This document shows positions 36,080 through 49,100 of a DNA stretch of 64,000 bases, in pieces. Both the position numbers and the translations under genes were made by a program. Within the stretch, counting starts at the first letter, position 1. Each line of letters starts with the position of its first letter. Source of the stretch: Panorpa germanica. Taxonomy: Eukaryota; Arthropoda; Insecta; Mecoptera; Panorpidae. Where the stretch lies: positions 1,415,114 through 1,479,113 of the forward strand of contig OY783213.1 in NCBI GenBank assembly GCA_963678705.1. The letters run 5' to 3'. The notes below the pieces were generated by a model, which was not told where the DNA came from, searched no databases, and saw only the letters and a list, made by a program, of their open reading frames with translations.

Positions 36080-37948
36080 AAAAAAAGATTTATGATTCAT
36101 TTTTAAGATTGGATAATCTAAAACGTCATGAAAATGTATCTTGTAATTCAAATAAATTATTGTGTGAATATTGTGGTTTCATATATAAACGTCACAACGT
36201 TCACATATGGTTACAAATATAAGAAATTATACTCATCATTTATTGAAAATACATCAAATTGAATTTGAGTGCAATAATAAACGCAAATTGGATGCTGAAC
36301 CTGAAATATCAAGTAAACGATCCAAAGCGGAGTTAATTGAGAGTTCATTAACTATAAAGAAAATTACGGATTGGTGTAATGTATGCAAAAGTAATGTGTT
36401 AAATAAAAATCTATATAATCATTATAGAAGTAATGAGCATTAAAGACTAGCAAGTGTAGTTGTAGAATGCGATAATGATATACAAAAAATTACTTCAGCA
36501 TTTAAGAATCGTATTGCAACATATAGATTACATACTAAGGAAATGTTTAACAGTATTAAAAAATACATGATATTTTTTCAAAATAAAGTATTCGTATTAT
36601 TGGAAAAGTATTTAAAAGAATTTATTACAATTAAAGTAAATATTGAATTATTTGGTTTATATGTAAAATATAATAAAGATGAGAAGTTATTAATTGATAT
36701 AAAATCTTTTAACACTAAAAATAAAGTGATTAATAACATGGATAAAATCCATGGATCTAAAGGAAATATATAATAATTTTAGAAATGTTATTGAAATAAA
36801 AAGTGAAGAATTTCAAGAACGTGATTCAGGATGGAGTCTTAAGGAAATAATGCATTTGGAAATAAATATTAACAGATATAATCCTTTGCGGGGATCATCT
36901 TATATTGATTTACCAAAGAAAGTTAAAGATAAAAAGGCTATAGTAAATGTAGTAAATAATGATCAAGCTTGCTTTATGTGGGCTATAACTTCAGCATTGT
37001 ATCCAGCATCAAAAAGTATGGATAGAGTTACATCATATCCACATTATTCAAAAGTACTTAATTCAAATGGTATAGAATTACCGATGAAATTAAAAGATAT
37101 TAGAACATTTGAGAAGAATAATGATATAAGTGTGAATGTTTATGGACTTGAAAATAATTTCATTGTGGGACCGTTGCATTATACATCTAAAAAGAAGAAA
37201 GAACATGTTAATGTATTGTATATTGAAGATTTGAGTAATGGACATTATTGTTGGATTAAAAATATATCAAGATTAATAAGAAGTCAATTTACTAAGCATA
37301 CTAGTAAACAATTTTTGTGTGATGGATGCTTTTCATTTTTTAACACAGAAGATCAGTTAAATAGACATTTAGAATATGATTGCAATAAGATATATACAAT
37401 CCTTCCTTCTTAGTATAACGCTAAAGATAAATTGGGTAATATGATATCTCAAAACATTTTAAAATTCGATAATCATAAGAATCAATTACGCGTTCCATTT
37501 GTGATATATGGAGATTTTGAAACATTATTAAAACCCATTAGTACTTGTTATCCTGAAACTAATACATCATTTTCAAATAATATTCAAATTCATGAACCAT
37601 ATTCTTTTGCTTATTATATTAAATGTTCCTTTAATGATTCCTTAAGTAAGTTTGTTACGTACAGAGGTATTAATTGCGTTAAAGTATTTATTGAAACAAT
37701 AACTGAAGACGCTAAACAAATTTATAAAGTCTTAAATAAAGTGAAGCCTTTAAATAAATTATCTGATTGGCAAAAACAGGAATATGATGAAGCTTCTATT
37801 TGCCATATTTGTGAAGGTATCCTCAATGGTGATAAAGTGTTAGATCATTGTCATTTAACTGGTAATTACCGAGGAGCTGCTCATAATCATTACAATTTAA
37901 AATTTACAATTCTAAAGTTTATACCTGTAATATTCCATAACTTAAGTA
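36080..37948 (+). pseudogene. Left-arm copy of polymerase gene, 5' part only
   Basis: Duplicate of the first ~1.9 kb of the gene at 42293-46195. Zinc-finger part 36090-36773, OTU-like part 36751-37413, exonuclease start 37432-37948 with YGDFETLL (Exo I) and the CHICEGIL...DHCHLTGNYRGAAH nuclease-like finger. Private damage: a 26-bp insertion near 36190, which shifts the first finger's frame, and a TAA where the right arm has Lys at 36440. Shared with the right arm: the frame break at ~36745-36760 and the TAG at 37411-37413. It ends at the LINE junction, leaving no polymerase active site, and is non-functional as a polymerase. Confidence 0.9.
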
Positions 37949-39620
37949 TTTTTTTATATTTATTCACTTATTTGCCTTGACTTTCTTTCGTCATAGCCAC
38001 CAACAATCTTTTTTAAATACATCTTTTATAATTTATAATTTAATTTTACAAATTTATAAATATTTTAATATTTTACTAATTAATTTCCGTCAGTTCCACT
38101 GTATAATATCAATTTCTAGAAACCTTATTTACGAATAGACGCTATTTAATAATTATAATTTTATATGTTACTCTAATATGTATGCTCTTATATTATATTA
38201 TTTTTATAATTTCGCTATTTTTTTCTTTCTCTTTCTATATTTTCAAATATAGAAAATTTATTTGAATCCGTCATGAATTTATTTCTTTCTTCATTTTTAT
38301 TTTCACTAAAATTTTGTGATACTAATAATTTAGAGTTGGATTGAATTTTTGGTACTTTTATGGACCTCTGAGAATTATTTTCTGTTTGTTCCTCGTCATT
38401 ATCTTGTTCATTTTTTCTGTAATTGTTCCTTGTATTATAAGTTCTAGGTGTAGAATTTGTAATATAATTAATGAAACTTTGTTCTTTCTCATTCTGTTTA
38501 GTTTCAATTTTATTATCATTTATATTATTTTGTTTTTTAATATTTTCCTTTTTACAGTTTCTATCTAAATATGTTCTTTTTCTAATGGGTGCTGGCTTAT
38601 ATGATGGTATACTATTTTCACAACTTATTAAATTTTGAGGAAAGTCCTTTTCATAATTAGATAATATATTAAATCTATTTTTTGTAGTTACAGCATACGA
38701 ATTTTTGTCTTTCCAAATTTGAGGTATTTCAATAGCGGCTTCTTGATAACTAAGATTTCTGTTTCCCATTAAAATTTTTATTTCTTGTTGCCTTTTTCTT
38801 TCTTTGCAGTTTTTATCAGTCGCATCATGTTCTTCATCTCAATTTACACATTTTATAATTTCATTTTTACATAAATTTAGCGTATGTTCATTTGAACCAC
38901 ATTTGCTACATCTACTCTTTCCTTTACATTGATTGGCCGTATGGTTATATCTTAAACATTTATAACATTGTCTCGTATTTTTAATAAATGGTTCACAGGG
39001 TAATTTAGCATTCCAAATATAAATATATTGAGGTAAATTTTGACCTTCAAAGAAAATGATAATATTTCTAGAGTCCTCATATTTAATTTCATCTTCAACT
39101 TTCACTCTCCTTTTTAATCTCCTTATGGAGTGGATTTTATACGGGTCACTATATATGTTTTCTTTTAACTCTTCCTCCGAAAATTCAATATCTACATTTT
39201 TGATAATTCCAATTCTTGTAATCCAAAACATTGGTATAAACATATCAACTCCTGATGTTTTCTTATTATTCAATTTCACTAACATATTAGCTGATTTAGG
39301 ATTTTTACATACCGCCATTATTCTATTTTTCCCTATTTTCTTTATTTCTGTAATATCTTTTCCATATTCTGAATTATATAGCATTTGTGCTGTTTTTAAT
39401 GTACTGATCCCATATTTTTCATTTAGAATATCTTCTTTCTGAATCATAATTTTATAAGAAGATAAAGTTAAATTATCTTCATTGTATAAATTTATATTCG
39501 GGTCAACTCCCACTTTCCCCTCAGAATTCAAATTCATTTTTTAAATTCAGAAAATTTGATTATTAAAATAATAATATTTTAGATAATGCAATTTTACTTT
39601 AAATTTATATTTACTTTTTA
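37949..39620 (-). mobile_element. ORF1-only LINE inserted at the end of the left arm
   Basis: Its minus-strand 3' end abuts the broken left-arm polymerase with a run of T on the plus strand (poly(A) on the minus strand), as expected after target-primed reverse transcription. Only ORF1 is present; ~270 bp of AT-rich sequence follow it with no endonuclease or RT. The 5' limit (~39600-39660) is approximate. No target duplication found. The missing remainder of the left-arm polymerase is not found on the far side. Confidence 0.6.
38215..39537 (-). pseudogene. LINE ORF1 (gag-like, CCHC zinc knuckles)
   Basis: Starts at an ATG at 39537 and spans 441 codons with a single in-frame TGA at 38837-38839. 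N-terminal half (~1-190): a PRE-like/RNA-binding region of Jockey/I-type gag. Residues ~193-230: CYKCLRYNHTANQC and CSKCGSNEHTLNLC, two CCHC knuckles, then KCVN-stop where the next knuckle Cys would be. C-terminal part (38215-38769): basic, Asn/Lys-rich, no fold recognised. In intact LINEs this protein coats the RNA and acts as a nucleic-acid chaperone. One point change closes the frame, so the copy is young. An ORF2 does not follow. Confidence 0.8.
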
Positions 39621-42292
39621 ATTAATTTATATATATATATATTTAATAATATTAGTTCAATTAAATTATTTTAAGGAAACAAACAAAACACGTCTATCAC
39701 GTATCGAATGACTACTCGATTGTCTTAATTACCATATAATTTAATATAGTATAATAAGAAAATAAATAAAATATATTTCAATTTTATTTTGTATTATAAT
39801 GGTTTTATTTATATTTATACATATCTACATTATTCTACATCAATATAATGTCATATTTAACAACTGTCACGTATTATATCCAGAGATAATAATTATATCT
39901 AGACAGCTCTGACTTGAGAACTGTCAGTTTTGACGCATGCGCATAGAGCACCAATATATCTTTCTCTCTCGCACATATTTTGGACAAACTTTCAGGTCAG
40001 CATTCTCTCTCCATATATTTATATATGTTCTAAAGCTCACATATATAAAAATGGACATTCAGACTATAAGTGATTTTTTTGATCTGCTTTAAAGCGTCTG
40101 CAAGGTGTGCCGACGAGACGTGTCGAGAAGTATTGATGACAGGTTTTTAACGATATTGTCTTACATGTAAGTAAAAATCAGCCATAAGAATTTAAGTGAG
40201 ATGAAAATGGCCGTCTGGTCAAGCTAGTAGGTAGGCATACGATCATTGTACATACTAACACTACTCAATCTTACTCATTTTGTTTATCAGAAAGTAAGTG
40301 ATGTCAGGTGGCACTGTGATCTTGCTCAACTAGGATAACAACTGGTATAATCAAATATTCAAATGAAATAAAATGCCTGACAAATTTGCCAGAGGAACTT
40401 GTATAAATGTAGATATAATATATACTCGTATAAGATGGACAATGAGAGACTTGAAATATTACTTGTAATTAAGAAAAGTACATTGCAGATTGGTAAAAAA
40501 TCCATAACGTCAAAAGTCAATTTACCGGCAAACTGATAAAATACATTCAACCAAAATATACAAATAAGACACTATGGTTTACGAAAACTTAAATCACGAA
40601 CTTAATCAACAACAATACTTGTATGCAGATTTAAATCTGGACACTGCACATATCTTCATTTGTATATTTGTTACAATTTTTAAGCGAACACCGAATTGAA
40701 CATGTTTACAGAAAAAAACTGACCCATGTGATACTAGGTTCTATAAGAACAAAAATAAAGATCGTTATGTTAAAGAATGAATGAAGAGATGCCGATAATT
40801 TTTCAGTAAGTCTGCTGTACTTATTATAAGTGGAAAAAAACAACACTGAAAATGATACCGTACGTGTTTGACAATTAAACAGAACAATAATTAAAAGTTG
40901 GTTATGTTTTTAATTTTAATTTATGCAGACATTATGTACTAAAATAATTCAGCTAATTTGCTAAAACTGACCACTGTGTCATAGTAAAAAAAATGTAAAT
41001 CTAGAAAAGTACTTACCCCAAAAATAGCAATAGTACATTTCCTTTAAAAAATGTATTATACAAACTAGCATCACATCAGCACACCCAAAAGTAATCTGAA
41101 ATTCAAAAAATATATATATAACTATGTGGAGAATTACAACAAAAACTACTTTAAATAAATTAAAAAGAAGTGTTCGCAACGAGTGTGTATAATTGATATC
41201 AATTAATTTCTTCAAAAGAAAAGAGTATTTACATTCAGAACAGTTTATTGAGCCTGTTAGTTTGAAATTGCACTAGAGCACTAGCCATTTGACTAGACCA
41301 CACAAATCAATAAAAATCTCATTGCGGAACTAACTTATTCCTTATAAAAACAATTGAGTCTTTATTATCACTAAAAGGTTCACTTTATCTACTTAGGCGA
41401 CCCCCGATGTAAAGATAAGTATTAAAAGTTGTAATAATGAAGTATTTAAAAGTAGTAAGTATTAATGAGTTGTTAATTAATCAGCAGGTTGAAATAGTGT
41501 TAAAACGACGAATTGAGAAAAAATAATGCGTTTTAACGCTATTTTGAACATTCTGTGATAAAAACTGTAAAAGTTATGGGATTTTCTTCAAATTTTTTTT
41601 TTTGGATTTTTGCTCATAACTCGAATACGCTTCGATAGCAATGTGAACTATAGGCCTAAATCTATGTAAGAAGGTGGTATTCGCACATGTCTAGTACATT
41701 GTTTTTTTTTTTTGTAGCTATAAGATTTCACAAGTAACAGCGATTTTTTTTAAAATATTTTCTGATTCTCAGTCAATTTTATATAGAGAATGTTCAAAAT
41801 AGCGTAAAACACGTAATTCAACGTAACGTTCAGTTACGTTCCCATTACGTTCAAGTTACGTTGAATTTACGTTGAATTACGTTCAAGTTACGTTCCCATT
41901 ACGTTGAATTACGTTCAAGTTACGTTCCCATTACGTTCAAGTTACGTTGAATTACGTTCGCATATAACGTATACAATTGTCATCCAGTTTATGTACGCAT
42001 ACTCATACATTAATATGTCTATGCATATATATTAGAGCTCTTATGACCAGTGTTAATCATATAAGAATTATATATAACAAAACATTACTAATAAAATATG
42101 TGTATCTTATTTTATATGGATGTATTAAAACATTAAATCTTATAATAATAAAACTCAATGGTTTGTGTTTATATATTATTATTTATTTACAAATATGCTA
42201 TTTTTCAATTGTTATATAAATATACATTTTAATTATCTTAACTAAAACAGATATAAATTTATACAAAACTTAAACCTAACTTAAAATTAGTA
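39621..42292. other. Central non-coding spacer of the element
   Basis: Very AT-rich, no gene seen on either strand. Features: a small palindromic TGACGCATGCGCA region near 39940, homopolymer T runs near 41595 and 41700, and the ACGTT array at 41815-41970. No integrase, ATPase or capsid motif could be found. Confidence 0.6.
41815..41970. repeat. ACGTT-phased 10-12-bp tandem repeat
   Basis: Thirteen or so TTACGTT cores follow each other at 10-12 bp, in three flavours (TTACGTTCAAG, TTACGTTCCCA, TTACGTTGAAT), partly arranged as 22-bp pairs. It lies between the two arms, ~330 bp beyond the polymerase stop. Confidence 0.9.
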
Positions 42293-45200
42293 CTAAATTT
42301 TATAATGTCCATGTGCTAAAGTACTTATACCATCAGATAATACATATCTTTTATTATCATTTCCACTAAGACCTACTTTACTTATCATTTGAGTATAAAT
42401 TGTATGCTTAATCGATTTAAAGGTATTCATTGTGATCAATAATATGTTATCCTGAGATAAACAATTTACATAATCTTTAATATTGAATTTGTTTACAATA
42501 TTTTTCTTAATTCCTTTTGCTTTAGCTGTGCATGAACCCTCAATATCAATTGCATACATTTTTGACCTTAACCCAACAAACTCCCAAATTATACTACCCG
42601 CGCATTCATCTTTCATTAAGCCTAATTTAGCTTTGTTCATTAAAGGTAATGAAAATTCATTATTAAATGGATAATTAGATGTATCAAATTTATGTAGATT
42701 ACACTTAATATCGTTATATATATCATCTGTTTTAATTTGATATATTAATGAATCTGTATCTGTATACAACAATTTAGCATTACCTTTATAGATTTTTTTG
42801 ATGAAATCATAATGAAAATCGTATATTAAAGTTTTTGATATATCAAGTACACTTAATCCTAAATACAATGGTTTATTATAAAAAACTTTAAGTTTTTGCA
42901 TTTAAATAGCAACTAAGTTTTCATGAAATATAGAACAACTATGATAGTTTGGTTTACTTATAAGTGTATTAGCACCCATTTTTTTCCTATATTATCCCAA
43001 TGAGTTATTAACTTTACATCGACACGTTTATCTACATTTTCCATTGTTTTACCATAAACTGAATTATTCATTAATTTAAAAAAATCTTTCTCAAATGCAT
43101 TTGCAGAGTTCTTTCTTTTTAATGTATTTAGATCAATATAACTTTTTAACCAATCAGACTGTTTAAATTCCAAAATTCTATGAATTTTATCTATTTTCAG
43201 ATTATTTTTAAGACATTGCTTTAACGATCTATAGTGAAGCACATAATTATACTTGTTATTTAGATTTGGTATTAATTTAACGTCATTTGTTTTAATGCAA
43301 GGTGGTTTAATATTTTCGGCACAGAAAGGTAGATCATTGTGTTCATCGTGCAAATAATTAGGATATCTTAAATCGACTTCTAATATATAACCAACATCTG
43401 AGTTATCTTCAATAGCTTCTACATTAAATGTTTGTAATTTATATGTATCTAACCATTTAAATCCCTCATGTGGTAAATATTGACTCATAGCCCAACCATA
43501 TAAGTTATTTGCATCCCAATACATTAAATATTGAGAATCTTTATTTGAATCATAATTGGACATATATTTATTATTTGCAATTCCATGTCTGTGAGAGCAT
43601 TGTGATATTCCACCTCTTATACCTTTTTTAATAAAATGTAACATATCAATATCTGTTAAAAGTTCTAACTCAATACTTGTATACTTTAACATAGCATCCC
43701 AAGAAAGTCCTGGTGCTGTATAATATTGACAGGGATCTAAATTATATGTTTTATAGCACACATCTCGAAAATTTTCAAAAATATCTGTTAACAACAGAAC
43801 ATCGATCTTTAAATATAAGTCTGAATATTCCCCCAATGTTTTCATTTCAAATGCATACCAAACCATTTTGGCATGATTGTAATCATCGTCAGATATATTA
43901 CAGCCATTAAGTGAGCTATAAAAATTATTTTGAGATGGCAAGTCAGATTCATTAAGCATATCCCTACTATTTACATATTCATAAGGAAATACACCTTTAC
44001 GTTTTAATAAATTAAAATGATTTTCATTCGGATAGAATTTTTTTAATTCGAAAAATTGTTCTGATAAAAATTTTTTTGCAAGTGTTTCTAAACTAGAATG
44101 CATAAATCGTAAAGAATCAATAAATCTAAGTTTAATAAAGCAGTTATGAACTTTATCATTTTTATCGACTTTTGATTCCACCAAAATATGTTTCGTAAAA
44201 GATATATACTTTTCCTTATTTTCTGGAATAACTTCAATTTTTCCACTATCATTACCTAATTCTTTTACAATTATATGGCTATCGTAATTACTTAAGTTAT
44301 GGAATATTACAGGTATAAACTTTGGAATTGTAAATTTTAAATTGTAATGATTATGAGCAGCTCCTCGGTAATTACCAGTTAAATGACAATGATCTAACAC
44401 TTTATCACCATTGAGGATACCTTCACAAATATGGCAAATAGAAGCTTCATCATATTCCTGTTTTTGCCAATCAGATAATTTATTTAAAGGCTTCACTTTA
44501 TTTAAGACTTTATAAATTTGTTTAGCGTCTTCAGTTATTGTTTCAATAAATACTTTAACGCAATTAATACCTCTGTACGTAACAAACTTACTTAAGGAAT
44601 CATTAAAGGAACATTTAATATAATAAGCAAAAGAATATGGTTCATGAATTTGAATATTATTTGAAAATGATGTATTAGTTTCAGGATAACAAGTACTAAT
44701 GGGTTTTAATAATGTTTCAAAATCTCGATATATCACAAATGGAACGCGTAATTGATTCTTATGATTATCGAATTTTAAAATGTTTTGAGATATCATATTA
44801 CCCATTTTATCTTTAGCGTTATACTAAGAAGGAAGGATTGTATATATCTTATTGCAATCATATTCTAAATGTCTATTTAACTGATCTTCTGTGTTAAAAA
44901 ATGAAAAGCATCCATCACACAAAAATTGTTTACTAGTATGCTTAGTAAATTGACTTCTTATTAATCTTGATATATTTTTAATCCAACAATAATGTCCATT
45001 ACTCAAATCTTCAATATACAATAAATTAACATGTTCTTTCTTCTTTTTAGATGTATAATGCAACGGTCCCACAATGAAATTATTTTCAAGTCCATAAACA
45101 TTCACACTTATATCATTATTCTTCTCAAATGTTCTAATATCTTTTAATTTCATCGGTAATTCTATACCATTTGAATTAAGTACTTTTGAATAATGTGGAT

Positions 45201-46195
45201 ATGATGTAACTCTATCCATACTTTTTGATGCTGGATACAATGCTGAAGTTATAGCCCACATAAAGCAAGCTTGATCATTATTTACTACATTTACTATAGC
45301 CTTTTTATCTTTAACTTTCTTTGGTAAATCAATATAAGATGATCCCCGCAAAGGATTATATCTGTTAATATTTATTTCCAAATGCATTATTTCCTTAAGA
45401 CTCCATCCTGAATCACGTTCTTGAAATTCTTCACTTTTTATTTCAATAACATTTCTAAAATTATTATATATTTCCTTTAGATCCATGGATTTTATCCATG
45501 TTATTAATCACTTTATTTTTAGTGTTAAAAGATTTTATATCAATTAATAACTTCTCATCTTTATTATATTTTACATATAAACCAAATAATTCAATATTTA
45601 CTTTAATTGTAATAAATTTTTTTAAATACTTTTCCAATAATACGAATACTTTATTTTGAAAAAATATCATGTATTCTTTAATACTGTTAAACATTTCCTT
45701 AGTATGTAATCTATATGTTGCAATACGATTCTTAAATGCTGAAGTAATTTTTTGTATATCATTATCGCATTCTACAACTACACTTGCTAGTCTTTTATGC
45801 TCATTACTTCTATAATGATTATATAGATTTTTATTTAACACATTACTTTTGCATACATTACACCAATCCGTAATTTTCTTTTTAGTTAATGAACTCTCAA
45901 TTAACTCCGCTTTGGATCGTTTACTTGATATTTCAGGTTCAGCATCCAATTTGCGTTTATTATTGCACTCAAATTCAATTTGATGTATTTTCAATAAATG
46001 ATGAGTATAATTTCTTATATTTGTATATATGAAACCACAATATTCACACAATAATTTATTTGAATTACAAGATACATTTTCATGACGATTCAGATTATCC
46101 AATCTTGAAAATGAATCATAAATCTTTTTTTTAACTCTTATTATTTTCTTCTTGTTATAAAAAAAATTAAATATATTATATATTTGCAGTTCTTT
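42293..46195 (-). pseudogene. Protein-primed-type DNA polymerase B, near-complete
   Basis: Read inward from the right arm. Zinc fingers (46102-45464): CEYCGFIY...H...H and WCNVCKSN...H...H. OTU-like region (45486-44824): NNDQACFMWAITSALYP with candidate Cys, HYCWIKN with candidate His, then finger CDGCFSFF...H...C. Exonuclease/polymerase (44805-42958): DFE 28-30; endonuclease VII-like finger CHIC...DHCH 124-141; NYDSH 173-177; YLKID 331-335; DANNLYG 431-437; K-x3-NSVYG 577-585. C-terminal frame (42901-42293): TDTDS 47-51 and an end in TLAHGHYKI as in Maverick polymerases. Breaks: frame change at ~45470, TAG 44824, frame change ~42975, stop ~42903. No ATG for the finger frame; its start lies in or near the array. 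Confidence 0.88.
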
Positions 46196-49100
46196 TTTCA
46201 GCAGACGTTTTCATTCAACATTTAGTATTCAACATCAGTACCAATACCCTAACAGGAGAACACGTTTAGAAGACGAAAGTAAAAAAATTTTAGTCAAAAT
46301 GGCGGATTTAATTTCTAAAAAATAAAACTTTAAATATCTCGTAAACGGTTGAAGATATTGCATTTTTGATAAAAAATTTATCCCCCATCAGTACCAATAC
46401 CCTAACAGGAGAACACGTTTAGAAGACAAAAGTAAAAAAATTTTAGTCAAAATGGCGGATTTAATTTCTAAAAAATAAAACTTTAAATATCTCGTAAACG
46501 GTTGAAGATATTGCATTTTTGATAAAAAATTTATCCCCCATCAGTACCAATACCCTAACAGGAGAACACGTTTAGAAGACGAAAGTAAAAAAATTTTAGG
46601 CAAAATGGCGGATTTAATTTCTAAAAAATAAAACTTTAAATATCTCGTAAACGGTTGAAGATATTGCATTTTTGATAAAAAATTTATCCCCCATCAGTAC
46701 CAATACCCTAACAGGAGAACACGTTTAGAAGACGAAAGTAAAAAAATTTAAGTCAAAATGGCGGTTTTAATTTCTAAAAAATAAAACTTTAAATAACTCG
46801 TAAACGGTTGAAGATATTGCATTTTTGATAAAAAATTTATCCCTTATCAGTACCAACACCCTAACAGGAGAACACGTTTAGAAGACGAAAGTAAAAAAAT
46901 TTTAGTGAAAATTGCGGATTTAATTTCTAAAAAATAAAACTTTAAATATCTCGTAAACGGTTGAAGATATTGCATTTTTGATAAAAAATTTATCCCCCAT
47001 CAGTACCAACACCCTAACAGGAGAACACGTTTAGAAGACGAAAGTAAAAAAATTTAAGTCAAAATGGCGGATTTAATTTCTATAAAATAAAACTTTAAAT
47101 AACTCGTAAACGGTTGAAGATATTGCATTTTTGATAAAAAATTTATCCCCCATCAGTACCAACACCCTAACAGGAGAACACGTTTAGAAGACGAAAGTAA
47201 AAAAATTTTAGTCAAAATGGCGGATTTAATTTCTAAAAAATAAAACTTTAAATATCTCGTAAACGGTTGAAGATATTGCATTTTTGATAAAAAATTTATC
47301 CCCCATCAGTATCAATACCCTAACAGGAGAACACGTTTAGAAGACGAAAGTAAAAAAATTTTAGTCAAAATGGCGGATTTAATTTCTAAAAAATAAAACT
47401 AAATATCTCGTAAACGGTTGAAGATATTGCATTTTTGATAAAAAATTTATCCCCCATCAGTACCAATACCCTAACAGGAGAACACGTTTAGAAGACAAAA
47501 GTAAAAAAATTTTAGTCAAAATGGCGGATTTAATTTCTAAAAAATAAAACTTTAAATATCTCGTGAACGGTTGAAGATATTGCATTTTTGATAAAAAATT
47601 TATCCCCCATCAGTACCAATACCCTAACAGGAGAACACGTTTAGAAGACGAAAGTAAAAAAATTTTAGGCAAAATGGCGCATTTAATTTCTAAAAAATAA
47701 AACTTTAAATATCTCGTAAACGGTTGAAGATATTGCATTTTTGATAAAAAATTTATCCCCCATCAGTACCAATACCCTAACAGGAGAACACGTTTAGAAG
47801 ACGAAAGTAAAAAAATTTTAGTCAAAATAGCGGATTTAATTTCTAAAAAATAAAACTTTAAATATCTCGTAAACGGTTGAAGATATTGCATTTTTGATAA
47901 AAATTTTATCCCCCATCAGTACCAACACCCTAACAGGAGAACACGTTTAGAAGACGAAAGTAAAAAAATTTAAGTCAAAATGGCGGAATTAATTTCTAAA
48001 AAATAAAACTTTAAATAACTCGTAAACGGTTGAAGATATTGCATTTTTGATAAAAAATTTATCCCCCATCAATACCAATACCCTAACAGGAGAACACGTT
48101 TAGAAGACAAAAGTAAAAAAATTTTAGTCAAAATGGCGGATTTAATTTCTAAAAAATAAAACTTTAAATATCTCGTAAACGGTTGAAGATATTGCATTTT
48201 TGATAAAAAATTTATCCCCAGTCAAAATGGCGGATTTAATTTCTAAAAAATAAAACTTTAAATATCTCGTAAACGGTTGAAGATATTGCATTTTTGATAA
48301 AAAATTTATCCCCCATCAGTACCAATATCCTAACAGGAGAACACGTTTAGAAGACGAAAGTAAAAAAATTTTAGGCAAAATGGCGGATTTAATTTCTAAA
48401 AAATAAAACTTTAAATATCTCGTAAACGGTTGAAGATATTGCATTTTTGATAAAAAATTTATCCCCCATCAGTACCAATACCCTAACAGGAGAACACGTT
48501 TAGAAGACGAAAGTAAAAAAATTTTAGTCAAAATGGCGGATTTAATTTCTAAAAAATAAAACTTTAAATATCTCGTAAACGGTTGAAGATATTGCATTTT
48601 TGATAAAAAATTTATCCCCTATCAGTACCAACACCCTAACAGGAGAACACGTTTAGAAGACGAAAGTAAAAAAATTTAAGTCAAAATGGCGGATTTAATT
48701 TCTAAAAAATAAAACTTTAAATATCTCGTAAACGGTTGAAGATATTGCATTTTTGATAAAAAATTTATCCCCCATCAGTACCAACACCCTAACAGGAGAA
48801 CACGTTTAGAAGACGAAAGTTAAAAAATTTAAGTCAAAATGGCGGATTTAATTTCTAAAAAATAAAACTTTAAATAACTCGTAAACGGTTGAAGATATTG
48901 CATTTTTGATAAAAAATTTATCCCCCATCAGTACCAACACACTAACAGGAGAACACGTTTAGAAGACGAAAGTAAAAAAATTTTAGTGAAAATGGCGGAT
49001 TTAATTTCTAAAAAATTAAACTTTAAATATCTCGTAAACGGTTGAAGATATTGCATTTTTGATAAAAAATTTATCCCCCATCAGTACCAACACCCTAACA

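Larger units (their letters stand above)
32908..37948 (+). repeat. Left inverted arm (5.04 kb)
   Basis: Reverse complement of 44289-50160. Homology stops abruptly after 'cataacttaagta' at 37948, inside the polymerase exonuclease domain, followed at once by a T-run. The difference in arm length is explained by repeat copy number (16 against ~22, one right unit partly deleted). Confidence 0.95.

Noticed and set aside
36080-37980. Left-arm zinc-finger/exonuclease frames as a separate host gene
   Set aside because: Near-identical inverted copy of the right-arm polymerase 5' part, with private breaks.
38341-39442. Hydrophobic plus-strand frames (75 and 128 codons) as membrane proteins of the big element
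   Set aside because: They are antisense to the ORF1/gag frame with its zinc knuckles; AT-rich antisense gives Phe/Leu/Ile-rich strings.
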